Source of the DNA: Cytophagaceae bacterium
Lineage (GTDB): Bacteria > Bacteroidota > Bacteroidia > Cytophagales > Spirosomataceae
DNA length: 5,015 nucleotides
Reading direction: 5' to 3'
Assembly: GCA_947461155.1 (NCBI GenBank)
Contig: CANHKE010000134.1
Location: 1 to 5,015, forward strand
Below the pieces are notes generated by a model. That model was not told the origin of the DNA. It saw only the letters and a list, made by a program, of their open reading frames with translations, and made no database searches. Shown in pieces: positions 1-5,015 of this stretch (its first letter is position 1; every line of letters starts with the position of its first letter). The position numbers were made by a program, and so were the translations under genes.

Positions 1-186
1 CTCTAGCGTGAATCGGGTCAAATCAGGACGTGTTCGTTGCGTAATGAAATTTCCAGTGTCGGACACCAACATAAATCGGCGATCGCCCAATAGCCCTAAG
101 GCATCTACGCTTGCTTCTTGCAAAGCAATAGGACCCAACGATTTAATCGGGAAAATGAAAATTTTAGCTATGTGCGCATGAGACAT
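1..186 (-). CDS. MOSC domain protein, N-terminal fragment (YcbX-like), cut by left edge
   Basis: The reverse strand from the ATG at 186-184 stays open to position 1, giving 62 residues of a protein that continues outside the window. It begins MSHAHIAKIFIFPIKSLG and shows the hallmarks of the MOSC N-terminal beta-barrel domain: PIKS at residues 13-16, a GDRR motif at 34-37 followed by FMLV, a DTG turn at 43-45, and ITQR at 48-51 with P54. In the family, this barrel precedes a MOSC domain that carries a conserved cysteine and handles sulfur or the molybdenum cofactor. YcbX-type members reduce N-hydroxylated compounds with an electron-transfer partner and act in the cytoplasm. Complete members are usually about 260-270 residues or longer, so roughly three quarters is missing here and the MOSC domain itself is not visible. 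The ATG start fits because the barrel motif normally begins close to the N-terminus. The gene is divergent from the tolC-like gene. Family assignment is fairly secure; substrate is unknown. Confidence 0.85.
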   Translation of the reverse strand, partial: MSHAHIAKIFIFPIKSLGPIALQEASVDALGLLGDRRFMLVSDTGNFITQRTRPDLTRFTLE

Positions 187-243
187 CCCGCAAATTAGCA
201 AATTCAGAAATAAAATCACTATCACGACTTGTAGGCTAGTTCC

Positions 244-274
244 TTCGAAATCTGAATCAAAAGTGCTATGTTTG
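244..274 (+). promoter_or_regulatory. Candidate Bacteroidota-type promoter of the tolC-like gene
   Basis: TATGTTTG at 267-274 is a perfect match to the TAnnTTTG -7 element of the Bacteroidota primary sigma factor. A weak -33 element, TTCG at 244-247 (consensus TTTG or TTG), lies 19 bp upstream, within the usual spacing. Transcription would start near 280, leaving an untranslated leader of about 18-20 nt before the ATG at 299. No Shine-Dalgarno sequence is present, which is normal for this phylum. The rest of the 112-bp gap (187-298) must also hold the promoter of the divergent MOSC gene, but I could not find a convincing -7 element for that direction. Confidence 0.55.
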
Positions 275-298
275 TTCTTTGCCTCTTAACATTAACCT

Positions 299-1618
299 AT
301 GAAACTAGTCGGCTTACCCCTTACCCTCCTTATTGCATTAACAGCAGGAACTTTTTCGGCACAAGCGCAAGAAACCTTACGTTTAGAAGACGCCATCCAG
401 CAAGGCTTAAAAAATCAATTCTCGATTCAGATTGCCAAAAAGCGCGAAAAGATTGCCGAGAATGACAACACCCTAGGGAATGCGGGTTTTCTACCGACAA
501 TCACAGGAACGGCCACCAAAAATTATACCGTTTCGGGCTTAAATCAAGAATTTTTTGGAGGGTTGCGTCCACCTTTGGTTCAAAGTGGTGTACAGTCAAA
601 TTCGGGAAATTCGGGCGTAGCCATGGCATGGACCTTATATGATGGCAAAGGCATGTTTATTTTGCGTGATCGCTTTACTGAATTGCAGCAATTAGGCGCC
701 AAACAAACGGAGACCTCCATTGAAAATTTAGTTGCTTTGATTAGCACGACCTATTACGACATTATTCGCCAAGAACTGCGTGTCAACAACTTTAAAAAAG
801 GATTAGAAATTTCCAATGACCGCTTAAAATTGGCGAAAGATCGCTACGAGGTCGGTCAAGGATCTAAGGTAGATTATTATTCCGCACAAGTCGATTACAA
901 TGAAGACAAAGCGCTTTTATTAGCGCAAGAACAATCCTTTTTAAATACTAAAATCAGTTTTAATACCCTTTTGGTTCGCGCCATGCAAACTGATTTTCAA
1001 GTTTTGGCGGTGATCGACTTACTACCGAAACTTGCCTTGAATGAATTGCGCGATCTGGCTTTAAAACAAAACCCAACGTTGTTAGCGGCCATTGTAAATA
1101 AGCGTATCTCCGACTTAGACATCAAAAACACGCAAAGCTTGCAAATGCCGCAGTTGGACTTATTAGCTGGATACAATCTAAATCAAGTGCAAAATGGTGC
1201 GGGGTTTGGTGTACAAAAAGGAACGAGTAATGCGTTAAACTACGGCTTGCGTGCTACGATCAATATCTTCGATGGTTACAACCAAAAGCGTCGGGTACAA
1301 AATGCGAAAATCAATGCAGAGATTGCGCAATTGCAAGTAGAGGATTTAAAGAATTCATTAAACTCCTCACTTGAGCGTGCCTATGTCACGTATGAAAACG
1401 CCCTTAATTTAATCACATTAGAATCTGAAAATTATACGATTGCGAAGCAAAATATTGAGATTGCGTTTGACCGATTCAAGGTAGGTATCGCAACTTCGTA
1501 TGAACTTCGTGAGGTACAACGCAACGCCGTTGCCGCAGAGACACGTTTAATCGAAGCGAAATATGCGGCTAAAACAGCTGAAATCGAACTACTTCGATTG
1601 AGTGGCGGAATCCTCTAA
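299..1618 (+). CDS. TolC-family outer-membrane efflux protein
   Basis: This 439-residue protein has the length and architecture of a TolC/OEP outer-membrane channel, whose trimer forms a beta-barrel pore plus a periplasmic alpha-helical tunnel through which pumps expel drugs, proteins or other substrates. A signal peptide is visible: Lys2, a hydrophobic core at about 4-18, and AQA followed by Q at 21-24, so cleavage is likely after residue 23. The mature part opens with the typical TLRLEDAIQQGLKNQ segment (26-40). The internal duplication of the family can be read directly: WTLYDG at 111-116 corresponds to INIFDG at 321-326, and DRYEVGQGS at 181-189 to DRFKVGIAT at 391-399, with long helical stretches around both. 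There is no adjacent periplasmic adaptor or RND/MFS pump gene; the neighbouring ABC exporter is convergent and so not in the same operon. Its last 30 bp overlap that gene's 3' end. The family is certain, but substrate and pump partner cannot be told. Confidence 0.95.
   Translation: MKLVGLPLTLLIALTAGTFSAQAQETLRLEDAIQQGLKNQFSIQIAKKREKIAENDNTLGNAGFLPTITGTATKNYTVSGLNQEFFGGLRPPLVQSGVQSNSGNSGVAMAWTLYDGKGMFILRDRFTELQQLGAKQTETSIENLVALISTTYYDIIRQELRVNNFKKGLEISNDRLKLAKDRYEVGQGSKVDYYSAQVDYNEDKALLLAQEQSFLNTKISFNTLLVRAMQTDFQVLAVIDLLPKLALNELRDLALKQNPTLLAAIVNKRISDLDIKNTQSLQMPQLDLLAGYNLNQVQNGAGFGVQKGTSNALNYGLRATINIFDGYNQKRRVQNAKINAEIAQLQVEDLKNSLNSSLERAYVTYENALNLITLESENYTIAKQNIEIAFDRFKVGIATSYELREVQRNAVAAETRLIEAKYAAKTAEIELLRLSGGIL
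1582..1599. repeat. Perfect 7-bp inverted repeat (possible hairpin) in the convergent overlap
   Basis: AATCGAA at 1582-1588 and TTCGATT at 1593-1599 are exact reverse complements separated by four bases (CTAC). The loop contains the stop codon of the minus-strand ABC exporter (1589-1591), while the stem lies inside the last codons of the plus-strand tolC-like gene. The hairpin would form in both transcripts. The stem is short, only moderately GC-containing, and not followed by a U-run on either side, so it is not a convincing intrinsic terminator. It may be chance or a modest 3'-end structure. Confidence 0.4.
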
Positions 1619-3397
1619 TCCCTGTTCCTCATTTAATTGCTGCTGGTATAAATCGTAATACAATTGCTTGCGCGCCATCAATTGCTTGTGGGTTCCTTCT
1701 TCGAGCAAAGTCCCATCTTGCAGCACGAAAATTCGGCTGGCTAATTTCGCCGAAGAAACCCGATGTGAAATAATCAAACTCGTTTTGTCCTGCATAATCG
1801 AACGCAAATGTTCCAAAATCTTATGTTCCGTATGCGTATCTACCGCAGATAAGCAATCATCCAGAATGAGATTCGTAGGCTTTTTCGCCAAGGCTCGCGC
1901 CAAAGACACCCGTTGTTTTTGACCACCCGAAAGCGTCACGCCGCGTTCACCCAAAAGTGTTTCGTACTGATCCGGGAAATCCATGATGTTATCATGCACA
2001 TCTGCAAAACGAGCCGCTTCATGCATCCCCGCTTCACTCAAATCATCTTGTCCAAATCGTATATTTTCGGCGATTGACGTTGAAAACAAGAATACATCTT
2101 GCGGCACAAAACCGAGATGTTTGCGTACATGCTGAATATCCCAATCTTTTAGCGAAATCCCGTCCAACAAAATCTCTCCCGAGGAAGGATCATAAAAACG
2201 AGCCATCAACAAAGCAATGGTGCTCTTACCGGAACCCGTAGTTCCCAGTAGGGCAACGGCCTCCCCTGGTGCAATCTCTAACTGGATGCCATGCAATACC
2301 TCCTGATCTGAATTGGGATACGTAAAATGCACGTTTTTGAACGACCACCTCCCCAAGATAGGTTGGGAAATTTGCTTTCCAGGAACTAACTCTGACTGAA
2401 TATTCAAAAATTCATTGATCCGCTTTTGCGAAGCAGCTGCACGCTGAATCTGCGAACTGGTCCAGCCCAGGGCGGTTACGGGCCAGGTCAACATAAACAC
2501 GTACATGATAAATTCGGTGATATTCCCTATGGACATGCGACCGGCCATAACTTCTTTGGAACCGATATAGACGACTAAAAGGGTGGAAAAGCCCACGAGC
2601 AAGGAGATTAATGGCGTAAACAACGAATCGATTCGCACTAAATCCAAGGATTTTCGGCGGTAATTGGCCGAAGCATCCGCGAAGGATGCCACCGATTGTT
2701 TTTCGCGCACAAAAGATTTCAACACCCGGATGCCAGAAAAAGCTTCCTGTGCAAACGTAGAAATCGATGATAAACCGGATTGAATCTCCTCAGACTTGCG
2801 AATGATCAACGAATTGACATAATAAATACTGAACGAAAGAATGGGAAGCGGCAAAAGCACATACCACATGAGCGTCGGACTCACATGCCACATGTAATAA
2901 ATCACCAAGGCAAAAACCGTAATCAAATTTAGGCCATACATCATGCTAGGCCCCACATACATCCGCACTTTACTGACATCTTCCGAAATGCGCGCCATCA
3001 AATCCCCCGTGTTTTGTTGGCGATAAAACGACAGCGGCAAGGTCTGATAATGCGCATAAATCTCTTGCTTCATTTCGTATTCGATATGACGCGACATGAC
3101 AATGAGTGTTTGGCGAACCAAAAACAAAAACACGCCTTTGATGAAGGCCATGAGGACAATCAAAAAACCGTAATAGAAAAGTGTGCTGGCGAAGACTTCG
3201 TAAAAGGCCGCTTGTAAACGAAACCCTTTGAAAAGAAAATAAATATCAATGGTTTCGGTCACGAGGTCGAGCGCGAAGCGAACAAGTTGCGCTGGAACGA
3301 CACCGAAGAAATTAGAGCCAAACGTAAAGATGATTCCTAAAAAAAGTAACCATTTATACCGCCAAAAAAATGTATTGAGATGACCTAATGCGCCCAT
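1589..3397 (-). CDS. ABC exporter, fused transmembrane and ATPase domains (MdlA/YheI-like half-transporter)
   Basis: A 602-residue half-transporter of the type IV ABC exporter fold, which dimerises in the inner membrane and uses ATP to export hydrophobic compounds, drugs or lipids. Numbering is from the ATG at 3397. Six membrane segments lie near 16-36, 70-95, 153-170, 175-198, 259-279 and 293-312, with the usual intracellular motif LPLSFYRQQNTGDLMARI at about 120-137. The ATPase domain (about 348-585) has A-loop Tyr360, Walker A GTTGSGKST at 385-393, Q-loop Gln433, signature LSGGQ at 489-493, Walker B LILD ending at Asp513, D-loop SAVD at 517-520 and H-loop His545. The residue after Walker B, normally the catalytic Glu, is Asp514, as in degenerate-site subunits of the MdlA/TM287 type. 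A TTG at 3412 would add five residues but lies next to the candidate -7 element, upstream of the predicted transcript start, so ATG 3397 is preferred. The stop is TAG. It is convergent with the tolC-like gene and divergent from nusB. No partner subunit gene is adjacent; substrate is unknown. Confidence 0.93.
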   Translation of the reverse strand: MGALGHLNTFFWRYKWLLFLGIIFTFGSNFFGVVPAQLVRFALDLVTETIDIYFLFKGFRLQAAFYEVFASTLFYYGFLIVLMAFIKGVFLFLVRQTLIVMSRHIEYEMKQEIYAHYQTLPLSFYRQQNTGDLMARISEDVSKVRMYVGPSMMYGLNLITVFALVIYYMWHVSPTLMWYVLLPLPILSFSIYYVNSLIIRKSEEIQSGLSSISTFAQEAFSGIRVLKSFVREKQSVASFADASANYRRKSLDLVRIDSLFTPLISLLVGFSTLLVVYIGSKEVMAGRMSIGNITEFIMYVFMLTWPVTALGWTSSQIQRAAASQKRINEFLNIQSELVPGKQISQPILGRWSFKNVHFTYPNSDQEVLHGIQLEIAPGEAVALLGTTGSGKSTIALLMARFYDPSSGEILLDGISLKDWDIQHVRKHLGFVPQDVFLFSTSIAENIRFGQDDLSEAGMHEAARFADVHDNIMDFPDQYETLLGERGVTLSGGQKQRVSLARALAKKPTNLILDDCLSAVDTHTEHKILEHLRSIMQDKTSLIISHRVSSAKLASRIFVLQDGTLLEEGTHKQLMARKQLYYDLYQQQLNEEQGLEDSATQSK

Positions 3398-3413
3398 GAA
3401 AATATTAATCAAA

Positions 3414-3421
3414 CAAAGATA
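3414..3421 (-). promoter_or_regulatory. Candidate -7 element of the ABC exporter promoter
   Basis: The reverse strand reads TATCTTTG here, a perfect match to TAnnTTTG. Transcription would start near 3407, about 10 nt before the ATG at 3397 and downstream of the alternative TTG at 3412. That placement argues for the ATG as the true start. A -33 element at the expected distance (around 3441-3444) is not recognisable; a TTTG at 3432-3435 is too close. Confidence 0.5.
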
Positions 3422-3445
3422 GCCCCTTTTTCAAATTAAAATAGT

Positions 3446-3453
3446 TAATTTTG
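3446..3453 (+). promoter_or_regulatory. Candidate -7 element of the nusB operon promoter
   Basis: TAATTTTG matches TAnnTTTG exactly. The predicted transcript start is near 3459, giving a leader of about 27 nt before the ATG at 3487. The TTG at 3451, which would be the longest possible nusB start, is part of this element and so is unlikely to be translated. The -33 region (around 3423-3426, CCCC) is poor, so either the promoter is weak in that box or it is helped by another factor. Confidence 0.5.
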
Positions 3454-3486
3454 TCTTTTCAAAAACAGAACGCTCTTTTATTTCGG

Positions 3487-4650
3487 ATGGTAAACAGAAG
3501 ATTACTTCGTGTCAAAGCATTTCAGCAAATGTATGCTTACTGGACGCAGGAACGTGCCCAATATCAATTGGCATTTGATGGCTTAACGGCTATTTTCCAA
3601 CCAGATTTGTCGCTCATGATTGCCAAAGAAGACCAGACCCCTCGTCTAGAAGGTCTTCGTAAATTAGCCGAAATCCAATTAACTGAATTTTTTCAAGGAG
3701 TACCTACTGAGGAAACCATTCCCACAGAAGCGCTTGACGCGGCCAAATCTGTGCATCGCATCTACCAAAATAACGTAGCTAAAATCGCGAAAGAACTGAA
3801 AAAAGAGATGGTTACCGAGGTAGAATCCATCTTCAAACAATACTTAAAAATTCTTTATTACATCCAAGCGCTCCCGATGATCGGACAGTGGGATGAGCAG
3901 CGTCGTTTATTGGAAAACCCAATTAAAACTTCGCTAATAGGCAAAAATAAAGTCTTAGCCATCATGCCGAAATGGCGGGATTTGCAACAGGCATTTGCCG
4001 ACAATACCATTGGCTGGTCTGAAGATGAAGAAAACATGCTCAAGAAAGTATTCATTGAGGGAATTCTTCCAGATGAAGCATTTGTGAGCTATCTCCCTAC
4101 GGCCGGCAAAGATGTGCTTGCAGATATCGAAATGATCAAATACATTTTGAAAAATTATCTGTTAAAACATCCGATCATGGCCGAATATTTCGAGGAAAAA
4201 GATTTAAATTGGCATTTAAATAAGGATGTCGTAAAAAGTTTAGCGACCAAAACATTCAAAGTCGACGCACTCGAAGATTTACAAATTCAACCACTTGGAT
4301 TACAATGGGACGATGACAAAAAATTCTTCGAAGAGTTATTCGATTATTGCGTTAAAGAAGATATTCAATTAACGCAATGGGTGAATGATCAAACAAAAAA
4401 CTGGGATACGGAGCGTTTAGCCACCACGGATTTAATTATATTAAAAATGGCGGTTGCTGAAATGATTCAATTCCCAAGCATCCCGGTTAAAGTAAGTATC
4501 AACGAATTCATTGAAGTAGCCAAAAACTACTCCACACCGAAATCAGGCTCGTTTATCAACGGTATACTCGACGTGATTTCGATTCGTTTGATCAGTGAAA
4601 AAGTTATACAAAAATCAGGTCGAGGATTAATCGACATAGCCAGTAAATAA
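3487..4650 (+). CDS. nusB: Transcription antitermination factor NusB, long Bacteroidota form
   Basis: NusB binds the boxA RNA element together with NusE (ribosomal protein S10) and supports antitermination on ribosomal RNA operons. This protein has 387 residues, against about 140 for E. coli NusB. The N-terminal helix is recognisable (NRRLLRVKAFQQMYAY, residues 3-18), and the rest of the NusB fold lies at the C-terminus, about 275-370. There NWDTERLATTDLIILKMAVAEM (305-326), IPVKVSINEFIEVAK (332-346) and FINGILD (356-362) match the conserved helices. The roughly 230 residues between are an insertion, mostly helical and charged. Long NusB proteins are common in Bacteroidota. The ATG at 3487 is chosen over the TTG at 3451 because the NusB N-terminal motif starts right there and the TTG sits inside a -7 element. 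It is followed after 1 bp by the ytxH-like gene, so it is the probable first gene of an operon. Confidence 0.93.
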   Translation: MVNRRLLRVKAFQQMYAYWTQERAQYQLAFDGLTAIFQPDLSLMIAKEDQTPRLEGLRKLAEIQLTEFFQGVPTEETIPTEALDAAKSVHRIYQNNVAKIAKELKKEMVTEVESIFKQYLKILYYIQALPMIGQWDEQRRLLENPIKTSLIGKNKVLAIMPKWRDLQQAFADNTIGWSEDEENMLKKVFIEGILPDEAFVSYLPTAGKDVLADIEMIKYILKNYLLKHPIMAEYFEEKDLNWHLNKDVVKSLATKTFKVDALEDLQIQPLGLQWDDDKKFFEELFDYCVKEDIQLTQWVNDQTKNWDTERLATTDLIILKMAVAEMIQFPSIPVKVSINEFIEVAKNYSTPKSGSFINGILDVISIRLISEKVIQKSGRGLIDIASK

Positions 4651-4651
4651 T

Positions 4652-4951
4652 ATGAGCAGATCATCGAAATCGTTTTGGGCATTCATCGTAGGTGCCGCTG
4701 CAGGTGCCGCTTTAGGCATTTTATACGCACCAGACAAAGGTGAAAACACCCGTGGAAAATTGTATTTCCAATTGAACAAATACCGTGACCAATTAAAGCA
4801 ATTGATAAACGATATCGTCGACGGAAAAGAGATTCCAGAAACAATGGCCAAATCAGAAGGCAAAAAAGTCGTTCAAGACACGAAACTAAAAGCAGAAAAA
4901 CTGTTAGAAGACGTAGAAAAAATGATGAGTCAAATCAAAGCGAAACCCTAA
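4652..4951 (+). CDS. YtxH-like small membrane protein
   Basis: A 99-residue protein with one membrane segment near the N-terminus (about residues 8-26) containing a glycine-zipper spacing (G14, G18, G22), directly followed by APDKGENTR at 26-34, the typical YtxH/GvpP-type signature. The remainder (about 37-97) is a charged, lysine- and glutamate-rich helix likely to form a coiled coil. YtxH-family proteins are general-stress or envelope-associated proteins of poorly known function; the biochemical role here is not known. The start ATG is 1 bp after the nusB stop, and the stop TAA is 2 bp before the next ATG, so translation is probably coupled within the nusB operon. No Shine-Dalgarno sequence is visible. 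Confidence 0.88.
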   Translation: MSRSSKSFWAFIVGAAAGAALGILYAPDKGENTRGKLYFQLNKYRDQLKQLINDIVDGKEIPETMAKSEGKKVVQDTKLKAEKLLEDVEKMMSQIKAKP

Positions 4952-4953
4952 AA

Positions 4954-5015
4954 ATGCGAATTGTTGTAGTAATCTCCTTATTTTTCATGTTTGGTATATT
5001 ATCTTGTACCAACAA
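4954..5015 (+). CDS. Lipoprotein N-terminus, cut by right edge (possibly DUF1573 family)
   Basis: An ATG two bases after the ytxH-like stop opens a frame that runs to the window end, giving 20 complete codons: MRIVVVISLFFMFGILSCTN. This is a lipoprotein signal peptide with Arg2, a hydrophobic stretch at 3-16 and a lipobox ILSC with the lipidated cysteine at residue 18. The protein would be exported and anchored by its lipid, likely in the outer membrane or facing the periplasm. Bacteroidota genomes often carry a DUF1573 protein at this place after nusB, so that is the best guess, but nothing of the mature domain is visible. The spacing places it in the nusB operon. Confidence 0.75.
   Translation, partial: MRIVVVISLFFMFGILSCTN

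Noticed and set aside
56..66. Short inverted repeat GTGTC-G-GACAC.
   Set aside because: It is within the MOSC coding sequence, only 5 bp per arm with a 1-nt centre; likely chance.
78..87. GGCGATCGCC, a 10-bp palindrome containing the HIP1-like octamer GCGATCGC.
   Set aside because: It is a single occurrence inside coding sequence, where it encodes the conserved GDR motif region of the MOSC barrel; no repeats elsewhere in the window.
187..225. Hydrophobic in-frame extension of the MOSC protein from GTG codons at 225 or 219, resembling a membrane anchor ending in LLIC.
   Set aside because: There is no ATG in the extension, the lipobox is poor (Ile before Cys), and MOSC proteins are cytoplasmic with the barrel motif close to the start; the ATG at 186 fits well.
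1668..1922. Open frame of 84 codons on the plus strand inside the ABC exporter ATPase region.
   Set aside because: It lies opposite the conserved ATPase motifs, resembles no known protein, and is cysteine- and arginine-rich in the way antisense frames often are.
3014..3217. Open frame of 67 codons on the plus strand inside the ABC exporter membrane domain.
   Set aside because: It is antisense to a clearly coding region, with no supporting promoter or recognisable protein features.
3398..3412. TTG start at 3412 for the ABC exporter, adding five residues (total 607).
   Set aside because: It directly abuts the candidate -7 element at 3414-3421 and lies upstream of the predicted transcript start; the ATG at 3397 is a better codon and fits the family's N-terminus.
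3451..3486. TTG start at 3451 for nusB, adding twelve residues (total 399).
   Set aside because: The TTG is part of the candidate -7 element, and the conserved NusB N-terminal motif begins immediately after the ATG at 3487.
4627..4863. Open frame of 78 codons on the minus strand across the nusB/ytxH junction.
   Set aside because: It is antisense to two well-supported genes and has no recognisable domain.

Overview
The window reads as an ordinary chromosomal segment of a Bacteroidota bacterium, most likely from the Cytophagales. Three things suggest this. First, start codons are not preceded by Shine-Dalgarno sequences. Second, TAnnTTTG elements, the -7 consensus of the Bacteroidota primary sigma factor, lie just upstream of three genes. 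Third, the order is a divergent ABC exporter, then a long (387-residue) NusB, a YtxH-like protein and a lipoprotein. The assignment rests on motif and gene-order recognition, not on a database search.

Layout from left to right. (1) Positions 1-186, minus strand: the N-terminal 62 codons of a MOSC-domain protein (YcbX-like beta-barrel region), running off the left edge. (2) Positions 187-298: a 112-bp divergent intergenic region holding a good promoter candidate for the next gene. (3) Positions 299-1618, plus strand: a complete TolC-family outer-membrane efflux protein with signal peptide and two visible internal repeats. (4) Positions 1589-3397, minus strand: a complete ABC exporter with fused membrane and ATPase domains. 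It converges on tolC and overlaps its 3' end by 30 bp. (5) Positions 3398-3486: a compact divergent promoter region with one TAnnTTTG element facing each way. (6) Positions 3487-4650, 4652-4951 and 4954 to the right edge, plus strand: nusB, a ytxH-like gene and the start of a lipoprotein gene, separated by 1 and 2 bp and so probably one operon.

Functionally, the window combines envelope export (TolC-like channel, ABC exporter), a ribosomal-RNA transcription factor (NusB) co-transcribed with small envelope proteins, and a probable molybdenum-cofactor-related protein. The TolC-like protein has no adjacent periplasmic adaptor or inner-membrane pump, so its partners must be encoded elsewhere. Two start codons need care: the longest reading frames of the ABC exporter and of nusB begin with TTG, but the internal ATG codons at 3397 and 3487 are much better starts.

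I found no CRISPR array, mobile element, tRNA, rRNA, riboswitch or convincing intrinsic terminator, and no clear sign of a new defence or mobile system. The points most worth a second look are the Asp in place of the catalytic Glu in the ABC exporter, the large insertion in NusB, the two divergent promoters packed into about 40 bp, and the hairpin in the tolC/ABC overlap.
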